64,000 bases of DNA from an uncultured Tateyamaria sp. (GTDB taxonomy: Bacteria > Pseudomonadota > Alphaproteobacteria > Rhodobacterales > Rhodobacteraceae): contig NZ_CANNGP010000020.1 in the NCBI RefSeq assembly GCF_947504105.1, positions 1-64,000 of the forward strand, read 5' to 3'. Position 1 is the first letter of the stretch. Each line of letters begins with the position of its first letter. The notes beneath the pieces were generated by a model. The model was not told the origin of the DNA, ran no database searches, and saw nothing but the letters and a program-made list of their open reading frames with translations. Positions 18,201 to 26,209 of the stretch are shown here, piece by piece. A program made the translations under genes and the position numbers.

Positions 18201-18262
18201 ATAAGCAGCGTCGAGATCGCTGAGATCAGGCGCTTTTCAATGGCAAACCGGGCCAAATCCAT
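15221..18262 (-). CDS. RND efflux transporter permease
   Basis: 1013-residue inner-membrane proton-driven exporter with the usual two sets of six helices and two large periplasmic loops. The proton-relay region in the first half reads GMLVDNAIVVVEG (about residue 400): one Asp is kept and the second acidic position is Asn, as in the TriC/VexK-like branch rather than AcrB. The relay Lys is present in GLLIKAAIVLIDE near the C-terminus. Three bases separate it from its adaptor gene upstream. No outer-membrane channel gene is adjacent. Substrates cannot be told from sequence. Confidence 0.93.
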   Translation of the reverse strand: MDLARFAIEKRLISAISTLLILISGYFAYTVLPRFEDPEFIIRQAQIITPYPGASAEEVAEEVTEVVENALQQLQGVDEVKSVSSPGLSIVTVEFTIPSVPDYPVLYQRFAQMRAKIDDAQQNLPPNALASQVFDDFGDVYALYFAVVGDGFSISELHEYAKDLQRELVTVDGVSKVVLNGVQDEVIYVEYSSARLIELGLSQDQIAQILEGQNLVRPAGSIQAGQTRLIVRPESAVSSTEAIGSLLITNPQTGASFRLSDIATISRGVEDPATMLLYRDGRPAIGIGISNTLGGNVVNMGEAVKERMDALIDQRPIGIDVLPISDQSVTVKESVDDFVMNVVLALAIVVGTLLIFMGLRSGILMGGILMVTVAGTLFGMYLYDLDMQRISLGALIIALGMLVDNAIVVVEGTLVRVQKGESAASASISVVNQTKWPLLGGTLVGILAFSPVGFSPDNTGEYAGSLFWTIAISLLFSWLVAIWLTPYFCTLLLKPGEAVEDRENMLLRGYRSILKRALAVRYLTIGLAVALFASAVAMFSMVPPGFFPTSTRAQFAIDYFLPQGADITETEADILEISEHVRTLPGVTGTNTVVGRGHTRFMLIYEAETQNSAYGQILVDVESFDQIEDLRIELQAWIDENYPVSNAKVWKFVLGPGGGSKVEARFLGPDPMVLRELAASAKAIMSDAGAIAVKDDWREQVQVIRPVINTENARRLGLTQGEISGALANHLTGATLGVYRERDELLNVVMRPTAVERDDVAELRDVQVFSQVAGGYIPINQVVDRFDVVFEAGNLRRIDRQLAVTAQSDNAPGVLSGDLFNEVRGPIEDITLPPGYTLEWKGEYGNSQEANAGLASTMPLGFGAMILVVVLLFNAIRQPLIIWLTVPLALIGVIWGLAATQTPLEFMAILGVLSLTGLLIKAAIVLIDETDTQIAEGKPRMDAIVDSAVSRVRPVLLGVLTTVLGVVPLVWDPFFASLAIVIICGLSFAAVLTLIVVPALYAIFFRVSGDEVA

Positions 18263-18265
18263 GAC

Positions 18266-19510
18266 TTAATCTCCAACCCGAGTGATCGGACGTATGGTCA
18301 TCCCGTCAAGGATTTGACTGACGCCTGCGGCGACGACACGGTCGCCCGCATTCACCCCATCCGTCACGGCGACATCAGCGCCGCTCGCTTCTCCCAACGT
18401 GACAGGTTGCTTGGACACTGCATTCTTGTCGTCCAGCAGCCATACAAACGGCGCCCCGCTTGGATCTGCACCCACGGCAGTTAGCGGAATACGTAGTTCT
18501 GGCGCCGACCCTGGTGCCGTTGCCAAAGCACGCCCGACCATCCCTGGAAGTATGACTGAACCATTTGGTTGCACGACGCTGACCCGTCCGCGATAGGTCT
18601 GGGTGGCGGCGTCGGCCTGTACAGAGAATTCCACAAGTTCAGCGTCAAAGACCTGGCCCGGTAACGCATCAAATTCAACCTGCGACGTAATCTGATCCTG
18701 ACCATTTGCGGAAAGTGCGACCACGTCCGGGCCCGGAACATCAAAGGCCAGATGCACCGTATCAATGTTCTGCAACAGCGCAATGCTTTGTCCGGCCTGC
18801 ACATTCGTGAAGTTATCGATGTCACGACGTGCGATGATACCGGCAAACGGGGCCGTCAGCGTTGCATCATCGAGGTTGTCGCGGGCCACTTGCAATTGGG
18901 CCTCGAGCCCGCGCAATGCGGCTTCTGAGGCTTCGATATCCTCGGCGCGCCCACCGGACTGGCCGATCACCAGTTGTTCGCGCTGCGCGCGCAGATCTGC
19001 TTCGGCAACGCGCAGGGCGGCCTCGTCCTGTTCAAGCCGAGCGGCAGCAACGACGCCGCGTTCTGCCAACTCTCGGGTACGTACTGCCTGATCAAGAGCC
19101 TGGTCGACTTGCGCCTGCGCTGCTTCAACTGCCGCTTCAAGGGCCACGATCTCTTCCGCCCGCGCGCCGGATCGCAAGGCGCTCAGCTGGGCGACCGACT
19201 GGTCACGCGTGCTTTCCAACTGCTCAATCTGGCGTTCGAAGTCGCGCGGGTCGATCTGGGCAATCAGGTCACCCAGCGCCACGTCCTGCGCGCCGCGAAT
19301 GGGAAGCCCAATAACCCTGCCACTCACACGAAAGGACAGTTCCACCTCTTCGGAAGGCAAAACGATCGCCGGGTATCTACGCTGGATCGTGGCTTCCGTT
19401 TCCTGAACAGTGGCAACCTTGGCCGGCCGCAGAACGTCCTTTGCACTTAACGAGAAAGCCGATGCAAGTGCGGCACCGATGCCAAACACAAAAACTCTAA
19501 GCAGATTCAT
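18266..19510 (-). CDS. RND efflux periplasmic adaptor
   Basis: Membrane-fusion protein linking the RND permease to an outer-membrane channel; 414 residues. Signal-like N-terminus (about 1-23), lipoyl half-domain ELSFRVSGRVIGLPI near 60, a long coiled-coil hairpin (about 95-205, many Ala/Glu/Gln heptads), the second lipoyl half with LTAPFAGIIARR near 220, then beta-barrel and membrane-proximal domains. Operon with the permease; a good sigma-70-like promoter lies just upstream. Confidence 0.92.
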   Translation of the reverse strand: MNLLRVFVFGIGAALASAFSLSAKDVLRPAKVATVQETEATIQRRYPAIVLPSEEVELSFRVSGRVIGLPIRGAQDVALGDLIAQIDPRDFERQIEQLESTRDQSVAQLSALRSGARAEEIVALEAAVEAAQAQVDQALDQAVRTRELAERGVVAAARLEQDEAALRVAEADLRAQREQLVIGQSGGRAEDIEASEAALRGLEAQLQVARDNLDDATLTAPFAGIIARRDIDNFTNVQAGQSIALLQNIDTVHLAFDVPGPDVVALSANGQDQITSQVEFDALPGQVFDAELVEFSVQADAATQTYRGRVSVVQPNGSVILPGMVGRALATAPGSAPELRIPLTAVGADPSGAPFVWLLDDKNAVSKQPVTLGEASGADVAVTDGVNAGDRVVAAGVSQILDGMTIRPITRVGD

Positions 19511-19546
19511 CGCCGTGCTACGCCTTTTTCCAATACTAAAATCGGA

Positions 19547-19574
19547 CCATTATGCGGCGCAGCAGCCAAGTCAA
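19547..19574 (-). promoter_or_regulatory. Probable sigma-70 promoter of the RND operon
   Basis: On the minus strand TTGACT is followed after 16 bases by TAATGG, about 37 bases upstream of the adaptor ATG at 19510. Both boxes are close to consensus. No obvious repressor palindrome was found, and no regulator gene sits next to the pump. Confidence 0.5.
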
Positions 19575-19609
19575 CGAGTCGGCGAGTGAACCTCCTTCAA
19601 TCGGCGGGT

Positions 19610-22111
19610 TCACCCATCTTTGCGGATCACCTCGTTCTTGGGATCATAGGGGCTGTCACCGACAATTTCCGCCGACCACAGCGTGTCGAACATCTTAACT
19701 TGCAGCTTTGTCCCCGGCACGGCCAGATCCGGCCGGACATACCCCATGCCGATGGACTGGCCGAAGGCGACCGAATACCCGCCCGACGTCAGACGCCCGA
19801 CACGTGTATCACCATCATAGAGCACCTCGCGCCCCCATGGGTCAGCGTCTTTCGGCCCGTCGATCAGAAGCGTCACGCATGTCGAACGGACACCGATCTT
19901 TTCCATCGCAGTCTTGCCGTGGAAATCCTTGGACAGGTCAACGAAGCGGGGCAAATCAGCCTCTATCGGGGTCGCATCGCGGCCCAGTTCGGTCCCGAAC
20001 GCGCGATAGGATTTTTCCTGTCGCAACCAGTTCTGCGCGCGTGCGCCCACCAGTTTCATCCCGTGCTTCTCGCCCGCCTGGACAAGCTGATCCCACAGGT
20101 AGTTCTGCATCTCGATCGGGTGATGCAGTTCCCAGCCCAATTCACCGGTGTACGCCACGCGGATGGCCCGCACCGGACACATACCCAGTTCGATGTCGCG
20201 GTAGGACAGCCATGGGAAGCGTTTGTTCGACAGGACCGTCGATGGGTCCGCATCCTTGACCAGTTCGTTCAGCACATCACGCGATTTCGGCCCGGCAATG
20301 GCGAATACACCCCATTTCGTGGTCACATCCTCTTCGTTGATGCGTCCGAACTCGGCCTCTTTCTCCATGATCGCCTTGTAGAGGTAATCCTGATCATAGG
20401 CGTGCCATGCGCCTGCCGACACGAGGTAATAGTCATCCTCGGCCAGCCGCACGATGGTATATTCCGTGCGTGTCGTGCCCGCAGCGGTCAGGGCATAGGT
20501 CAGGTTGATGCGCCCGACCTTGGGCAGCTTGTTGGTGGTGAACCAATCCAGGAACGCGGTTGCGCCCGGCCCGCTGATCCGGTGCTTGGTAAAGGCCGTC
20601 GCGTCGACCAGACCAACGCCCTCACGGATCGCCTTGGCCTCGTCATGGGCGTATTGCCACCAACCGCCCCGGCGGAAGGACCGGGCATCGTGGTCAAAAC
20701 TGTCCGGCGCATCCAGAGGGCCGTAATAGTTGGGCCGCTCGAACCCGTTCACGCAGCCGAACTGTGCCCCTGCCGCCTTTTGCCGGTCATAGGCCGGACC
20801 TGTCCGCAACGGGCGGCACGCTTCACGCTCTTCGTCCGGGTGGTGCAGGATATAGACGTGCTCGTAGCATTCCTCGTTCTTGCGGGCCGCATATTCGGTT
20901 GTCATCCAGTCGCCGTAGCGCTTGGGATCAAGCGAGGCCATGTCGATCTCGGCCTCACCCTCGACCATCATCTGGGCAAGGTAATACCCGGTGCCGCCAG
21001 CGGCGGTGATGCCAAAGGAGAACCCTTCGGCAAGCCACATGTTGTGCAGCCCGGGCGCGGGGCCGACCAGCGGGTTGCCATCCGGCGTGTAGCAAATGGG
21101 GCCATTGAAATCGTCCTTGAGGCCGCTTTCTTCGCAAGATGGTACGCGGTGGATCATCGCCATGTACTGGTCTTCGATCCGCTCAAGATCCAGCTGGAAC
21201 AGGTCCGCCCGGAAACTGTCAGGGACGCCGTGTTCGAACCGCGCAGGCGCATTCTTTTCATACACCCCAAGGATCCAGCCGCCGCGTTCCTCGCGGACAT
21301 AGGACTGCGCATCGGCATCGCGAATGACCGGGTGCTCTGGATTGCCCTCGGCCCGGTATTTCACCAGCTCGGGATCCTGCTCCATTACGATGAACTGGTG
21401 TTCAACAGGGATGGCGGGCATCTTGATGCCCAGCATTTGGGCGGTGCGCTGCGCGTGGTTGCCGCTGGCTGTCACCACATGTTCGGCAGTGATCACGACC
21501 TGCTCGTCAGAGGGGACAAGGTTGCCACCCTTCTCCACCATCTTGGTGGCGGTGACCTCCCACGCCTCACCATTCCAGTGAAAGACATCGGCCTGCCATT
21601 TGCGTTCGATCATCACGCCGCGCTGACGCGCGCCCTTGGCCATCGCCATGGTGACATCGGCGGGGTTAATGTAGCCGTCCGTCTGGTGATACAGGGCACC
21701 TTTCAAATCCTCGGTCCGGATCAGGGGCCACTTCGCCTTGATCTCATCGGGCGTCATGAACTGGTATGGCACCCCGCAGGTCTCGGCCGTTGAGGCATAG
21801 AGCATGTATTCATCCATGCGCTCTTGGGTCTGCGCCATACGCAGGTTGCCCACAACGGCGAAGCCCGCGTTCAGCCCCGTCTCTTCTTCAAGCGTCTTGT
21901 AGAACTTGATCGAGTAGTCGTGGATGTGGGTCGTGGCATAGGACATGTTGAAATAGGGCAGCAAGCCAGCGGCATGCCAGGTGGAGCCAGAGGTCAACTC
22001 GTCCCGCTCAAGCAGCATCACATCGTCCCAGCCCGCGCGCGCCAGATGGTAGGCAATCGAGGTTCCGACAGCGCCGCCGCCGACAACCAATGCTTTGACC
22101 TGCGTTTTCAT
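19610..22111 (-). CDS. FAD-dependent oxidoreductase fused to GcvT domain (dimethylglycine dehydrogenase-like)
   Basis: 833 residues. N-terminal FAD domain with GGGAVG (11-16) and SGSTWHAAGL (41-50), whose His46 matches the residue that carries covalent FAD in dimethylglycine/sarcosine dehydrogenases. The DAO part runs to about 370, followed by an FAO_M-type linker, and from about 470 a GcvT fold with its C-terminal barrel (IAGPKSRDVL; VAYTGELGWELH). Such enzymes demethylate N-methylated glycine and pass the formaldehyde unit to tetrahydrofolate bound in the GcvT half. Start set at ATG 22111 (AAGGA site); an ATG 18 bases earlier is weaker. Dimethylglycine is the best guess, but related methylamines are possible. 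Confidence 0.85.
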   Translation of the reverse strand: MKTQVKALVVGGGAVGTSIAYHLARAGWDDVMLLERDELTSGSTWHAAGLLPYFNMSYATTHIHDYSIKFYKTLEEETGLNAGFAVVGNLRMAQTQERMDEYMLYASTAETCGVPYQFMTPDEIKAKWPLIRTEDLKGALYHQTDGYINPADVTMAMAKGARQRGVMIERKWQADVFHWNGEAWEVTATKMVEKGGNLVPSDEQVVITAEHVVTASGNHAQRTAQMLGIKMPAIPVEHQFIVMEQDPELVKYRAEGNPEHPVIRDADAQSYVREERGGWILGVYEKNAPARFEHGVPDSFRADLFQLDLERIEDQYMAMIHRVPSCEESGLKDDFNGPICYTPDGNPLVGPAPGLHNMWLAEGFSFGITAAGGTGYYLAQMMVEGEAEIDMASLDPKRYGDWMTTEYAARKNEECYEHVYILHHPDEEREACRPLRTGPAYDRQKAAGAQFGCVNGFERPNYYGPLDAPDSFDHDARSFRRGGWWQYAHDEAKAIREGVGLVDATAFTKHRISGPGATAFLDWFTTNKLPKVGRINLTYALTAAGTTRTEYTIVRLAEDDYYLVSAGAWHAYDQDYLYKAIMEKEAEFGRINEEDVTTKWGVFAIAGPKSRDVLNELVKDADPSTVLSNKRFPWLSYRDIELGMCPVRAIRVAYTGELGWELHHPIEMQNYLWDQLVQAGEKHGMKLVGARAQNWLRQEKSYRAFGTELGRDATPIEADLPRFVDLSKDFHGKTAMEKIGVRSTCVTLLIDGPKDADPWGREVLYDGDTRVGRLTSGGYSVAFGQSIGMGYVRPDLAVPGTKLQVKMFDTLWSAEIVGDSPYDPKNEVIRKDG

Positions 22112-22221
22112 GTCCCGATTCCTTCGCAATCCGTCCCCGTTGTTCTAGGAAAACAACACGCGCCCCGCGCCAACAAGCCGACCGAACGCTGCAGAAAAAC
22201 GACGCCCACGACACGTCCCTT

Positions 22222-22266
22222 CTTCCCTGTTTCAAAAAATCCCGGGGGTTTGGGGGCTGGCCCCCA
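22222..22266 (-). repeat. Dispersed intergenic repeat, copy C
   Basis: In the gap upstream of the flavoprotein gene, read on the minus strand: a perfect palindrome TGGGGGCCAGCCCCCA (22251-22266), then CCCGGGATTTTTTGAAACAG and GGAAG. The same order, palindrome then T-run then GAAACAGGGAA, occurs at 42090-42137. The palindrome could form a strong RNA hairpin, and the T-run after it resembles a terminator, though with a spacer. Confidence 0.7.
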
Positions 22267-22301
22267 ATAAATAGACAGCGTCGCCACAGGCGTCCGCAGG
22301 A

Positions 22302-22937
22302 TCAAGGCAAACGGGTAAAGGAGGCCTGCCCGATGGGGGCAAGGCCATCTGCGGTCAGAAAATCGGGATGGGTCAGCAGGCGGACAGACTGGCGCGGCTG
22401 CGTTTCGACATTTGGGCCGGTGTAATCCGGTCCACTGTCTGCCCCCGCGTCCCACGGCCACAGCACAACGGTCACCTGATCCCGCCATCTGTCTTCGGCG
22501 CGCAACGGCACGCCACTGGCGCCGGAAAACCAATCCGGACTGGGCGCAAGCATCGTCGCAAAGGACACACCGCTCAACGTCTCATCCACCATCAACTCAA
22601 AGGAAAACGCCCCCGGGCTGGCGACCCCCGGCAACACCACATGCTCGCCGACGCGGCCACGCCTGCGCCCCTCGGCCAGTTCCGCTTCAAGCACGCTGAC
22701 GCGCCCGTTTGTGGCGAGAAGGGCCAAACCGCTCGAGGCTGTTTCTCCGTCCCGGAAAAGGCTGTACCGCGATGAATGCGCAAAGGCGATCAACCTGCTC
22801 CAATGCGCGTCCAGGTCATCCGCTGCCGTCCAATTGAACGTCACATCGACACGGTAGCGTACCGTGTCTTGCGCCAGCGCGACACCTGCCATCACCACGC
22901 ACAGAAACGTCGCGATTGCCTTAGCGACGCGGGCCAA
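22302..22937 (-). CDS. Spondin-domain protein, secreted
   Basis: 211 residues with a signal peptide (about 1-22, ending GVALA before QDTV). The rest fits the Spondin_N fold: RYRVDVTFNW at the start, SFATMLAPSPDWFSGASGVPL in the middle (the SPDWF motif is diagnostic) and LWPWDAGADSG after it. In animals this domain occurs in extracellular-matrix proteins; bacterial copies are exported and uncharacterised. It starts inside the last 17 bases of the upstream dehydrogenase gene, so it is probably translated from the same transcript, although no functional link is obvious. Confidence 0.8.
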   Translation of the reverse strand: MARVAKAIATFLCVVMAGVALAQDTVRYRVDVTFNWTAADDLDAHWSRLIAFAHSSRYSLFRDGETASSGLALLATNGRVSVLEAELAEGRRRGRVGEHVVLPGVASPGAFSFELMVDETLSGVSFATMLAPSPDWFSGASGVPLRAEDRWRDQVTVVLWPWDAGADSGPDYTGPNVETQPRQSVRLLTHPDFLTADGLAPIGQASFTRLP

Positions 22938-24330
22938 AGATCTTACCCGGGTTCATGATGTTTTGTGGATCCAGCGCCGTCTTGATCGCGGCCATATATT
23001 CGACCGTGGGCCCCAGTTCCTTGACCAGATAGGGCATCTTGCCCTGACCGATGCCATGCTCACCGGTGCAGGTGCCGTCCATCCGGATTGCCTCGTCCGC
23101 GAGGAAGGCCGTGAACTCCTCGGCGCGACGCACCTCCTCGGCGTTTTCCATATCGATCAGCACCAGGCTATGAAAATTGCCATCACCCACATGCCCGACG
23201 ATTGGGGCCAGAAGTCCAAGCTCCTCCGCCTTGGCCTGCGCGCCGGTCACGGCCTCGGCCAGCCGCGAGATGGGCACGCAAACATCGGTCGAGATCCCTT
23301 GTGCGCCGGGGCGCAATTGCAAGGTTGCCCAATACAGGTCGTGCCGCGCTTTCCACAGCTTGTTGCGTTCTTCTGCCGTGGCAGTCGTTGCAAAGTCCGT
23401 GCCTCCCGCATCCTCGGCGATGGAACCAAACATCTCTGCCTGCTCAACCACGCTGCTGTCCGAGCCGTGGAATTCCAGCAGAAGCAATGGTGTTTCTGGC
23501 AGGGTCAAACCTGCATAATCATTCGCCGCTTTCACGTTCAACGCGTCCATCAGCTCGATCCGCGCAACGGGAATGCCATACTGGATCGTCGTCATCACGG
23601 CCTGGCAGGCCGCATCGATGGAGGGAAAGGACATGCGCGCCGCAGAGATAGCCTCCGGGATACCCTGAAGTTTCAGCGTGATCTCGGTGATCAAACCCAG
23701 CGTGCCCTCGGACCCGATCAGCAAGCGTGTCATGTCATAGCCTGCTGATGTTTTCTTGGCCCGCTGCGCCGTGCGGATGACCCGCCCATCGGCCATCACA
23801 GCCTCAAGCGCCAGCACATTGTCCTTCATCGTGCCATAGCGCACCGCGTTGGTGCCCGACGCGCGGGTGGATGCCATCCCGCCAAGCGAGGCGTTGGCCC
23901 CGGGATCGATGGGAAAGAACAGACCCCTGTCCCGCAGATAGGTGTTCAGCTGCTCGCGCGTCACACCTGGCTGGACGACACAATCGAGGTCTTCGGCATT
24001 GACCGAAAGGATCTGATCCATCTGGGTCAGATCCACAGAGACGCCACCCGCCGGCGCATTCACGTGCCCTTCGAGCGACGTACCAGTGCCAAAGGGGATC
24101 ACCGGCACCTGATGCGTCGCGCACACCTTTATGATGTCCGACACGTCCTTGGTCGAGGTGGGGAACACAACCGCATCCGGCGCCTGCGCCCGGATCCACG
24201 TCGTGGTGTGGGCGTGCTGGTCACGCATGGCCTGACCGGTATGGAAGCGGTCACCAAACTTCTGCTTGAGGATGCCAAGTGCCGTGGCAATCCCCTCTTC
24301 GTTGCGTGGCAGATCAATAGCCTGCGGCAT
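22921..24330 (-). CDS. FAD-linked D-2-hydroxyacid oxidase (D-lactate dehydrogenase (cytochrome) / GlcD type)
   Basis: 469 residues. N-terminal PCMH-type FAD domain with PFGTGTSLEGH near 78-88 and DPGANASLGGM near 142-152; C-terminal FAD-oxidase domain with GHVGDGNFHSL near 375-385 and CTGEHGIGQGK near 424. It oxidises a D-2-hydroxy acid (D-lactate or glycolate) and reduces cytochrome c or quinone. Length and motifs fit the single-subunit D-lactate dehydrogenase branch better than GlcD, whose partners glcE and glcF are absent here. Lies 26 bases downstream of the gamma-glutamyltransferase gene and overlaps the spondin gene. Confidence 0.88.
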   Translation of the reverse strand: MPQAIDLPRNEEGIATALGILKQKFGDRFHTGQAMRDQHAHTTTWIRAQAPDAVVFPTSTKDVSDIIKVCATHQVPVIPFGTGTSLEGHVNAPAGGVSVDLTQMDQILSVNAEDLDCVVQPGVTREQLNTYLRDRGLFFPIDPGANASLGGMASTRASGTNAVRYGTMKDNVLALEAVMADGRVIRTAQRAKKTSAGYDMTRLLIGSEGTLGLITEITLKLQGIPEAISAARMSFPSIDAACQAVMTTIQYGIPVARIELMDALNVKAANDYAGLTLPETPLLLLEFHGSDSSVVEQAEMFGSIAEDAGGTDFATTATAEERNKLWKARHDLYWATLQLRPGAQGISTDVCVPISRLAEAVTGAQAKAEELGLLAPIVGHVGDGNFHSLVLIDMENAEEVRRAEEFTAFLADEAIRMDGTCTGEHGIGQGKMPYLVKELGPTVEYMAAIKTALDPQNIMNPGKIFGPRR

Positions 24331-24356
24331 GTGTATTCTCCCCTTGTCGCCGGGCG

Positions 24357-26135
24357 TCAGTCGCCCAGCGCAATCCCTTCACGGCGCGGGTCAGCCCCGC
24401 CCTGCAGCGTTTCCCCGATCTCAATGGCGTGCAGACCCGAGTTCAAGTCACGTACATTCACCTCAAAGCCAAGCGCCTCCATCGTCGGGGCAAGATCGGC
24501 CGCCGATGTGCCCTCTTCGAAATCATAGGTGCCGAAGCGGTTCACGGCATGCGGAAGGCTTACGGCTTGCTGCACATCCATGCCCCAATCCAGCCACGCG
24601 ATGATGGATTTGGCTGTATATCCGATGATCCGGCTGCCGCCGGGTGAGCCGATGGCCAGCACCGGCGCGTCATCCTTCATCACGATAGTGGGCGACATGG
24701 ACGACCGGGGGCGTTTGCCAGGTGCAAGCGCATTTGCGATTGGCACGCCGTTTGCATGGGTGCTGAAGCTGAAGTCGGTCAATTCATTGTTCAGCAGGAA
24801 CCCGTTGGTCATCAGGCGCGAGCCAAAAGCATTTTCGATGGTCGTCGTCATCGACGCCATGTTACCAAAGCTGTCCACGATCGAGATGTGGGAGGTCGAG
24901 GGCAGTTCTAGGCTTTGATCGTCCGCCCAGTTGAGACTGTGATCAAAGGCCGGGGCGCCGGGAGCGACCTCTTCCAGCGCCACATCGCCGCCCAGCAGCG
25001 CACCGCGGTCAGCAAGATAGGCGGGGTCAACCAGACCGGCGGTGGGCATCGGGACAAAGTCGCTGTCCGCCATGTACCGCCCGCGATCTGCAAAGGCGAG
25101 GCGAGAGGCATCACCGATGAGCCGCCAGCTTTCCGGGTTGTTTGCCCCAAGGGCCGAAAGGTCATATCCATCCAGCATCCCAAGGATTTGTCCAACCGTC
25201 AGCGCGCCCGATGACGGGGGCCCCATCCCGCATACATCATGCGCACGGTATGTCGCACAAACAGGTGCGCGTTCCTTGACCTGGTAGATCGACAGATCCA
25301 GCTCGGACAGGACGCCGGGATTCCCCGCCGTTTGCACGGTTTCCACGATGTCGGCGGCAATGGCGCCGGTATAGATTGCGTCGGCACCTTCGGCCGCCAT
25401 CGCCCGCAGGGTTGCGGCATAGTCCGGGTTCTCCAGAATGGTTCCAACGCTCAACGGTGTACCGCCGGGTAGGAAATAGTCGGCGGTCGCCGGAAATGTG
25501 CCGAGCCGGTCCGCATCATTCTCGACCAGTCCGGCAAGGCGCGGGGACACCTCGAACCCATCCTCGGCGAGCCTGATTGCCTCGTCAAAAAGGCGGGGCC
25601 AGGCCAAGTTGCCCCAACGCGTGTGGACCTCTTCCAAAAGTGCCGGTGTGCCGGGGGTCCCAACGGACCGCCCCCCCACAACGGCATCGAAAAACCCCAT
25701 AGGTTCGCCATCATCGGTCTGGAACAGCTGCGGTGTTGCGGCCAACGGTGCTGTCTCGCGCCCATCCAGCGTGGTCAACTCTTTTGCCTTTGCATCATAC
25801 CACACAAGGAACGCACCGCCCCCGATGCCGGATGACTGCGGCTCGACCAGACCAAGCACAACCTGAACGGCCACCAAGGCATCCGCAGCAGTGCCGCCCG
25901 CGGCCAGCACTTCGGTTCCAGCCTGCACGGCCAGCGGGTTGGCAGCGGCAACCATATAGCTTTGCGCCGTGACGGGCTGGCCTGCATCCTTGGATGCCTG
26001 TGCCGCGGCAATGGCTTCTGTGGTCGCAACCGCTGCGCCATCCGTCCCGCTTTCGGGCTGGACGGCGTCCGCCGTTTGCTGGGCCAACGCGGCCCCTGCG
26101 ATCAGGGTAAAGGCAACGGTCAGGGAAAAGCGCAT
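24357..26135 (-). CDS. ggt: Gamma-glutamyltransferase
   Basis: 592-residue periplasmic enzyme that cleaves the gamma-glutamyl bond of glutathione and transfers or hydrolyses the glutamyl group. Signal peptide at about 1-18 (ending AALA). Self-processing into large and small subunits should occur before Thr414 in the context LPSTSHISIVD, which matches the conserved Thr-X-His nucleophile motif. Other family features: SSGIGGGAFLVWYD near 110 and GSPGGSRIIGYTAKSI in the small subunit. The start at 26135 has an AAAGGAGGA site; the longer frame to 26213 adds a non-signal-like leader and overlaps the neighbour. Confidence 0.93.
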   Translation of the reverse strand: MRFSLTVAFTLIAGAALAQQTADAVQPESGTDGAAVATTEAIAAAQASKDAGQPVTAQSYMVAAANPLAVQAGTEVLAAGGTAADALVAVQVVLGLVEPQSSGIGGGAFLVWYDAKAKELTTLDGRETAPLAATPQLFQTDDGEPMGFFDAVVGGRSVGTPGTPALLEEVHTRWGNLAWPRLFDEAIRLAEDGFEVSPRLAGLVENDADRLGTFPATADYFLPGGTPLSVGTILENPDYAATLRAMAAEGADAIYTGAIAADIVETVQTAGNPGVLSELDLSIYQVKERAPVCATYRAHDVCGMGPPSSGALTVGQILGMLDGYDLSALGANNPESWRLIGDASRLAFADRGRYMADSDFVPMPTAGLVDPAYLADRGALLGGDVALEEVAPGAPAFDHSLNWADDQSLELPSTSHISIVDSFGNMASMTTTIENAFGSRLMTNGFLLNNELTDFSFSTHANGVPIANALAPGKRPRSSMSPTIVMKDDAPVLAIGSPGGSRIIGYTAKSIIAWLDWGMDVQQAVSLPHAVNRFGTYDFEEGTSAADLAPTMEALGFEVNVRDLNSGLHAIEIGETLQGGADPRREGIALGD

Positions 26136-26209
26136 GGGATCCTCCTTTGGCGCGGCAGGCTCGTCAATTCGGCAGTCAAAAAAACCGGGCAACCGTGCCG
26201 CCCGGGGCA

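Noticed and set aside
19586-21793. 735-codon plus-strand open frame opposite the DMGDH-like gene
   Set aside because: A shadow of a G+C-rich gene; its translation is rich in His, Arg and Gly with no domain, while the minus-strand gene has clear FAD and GcvT motifs.
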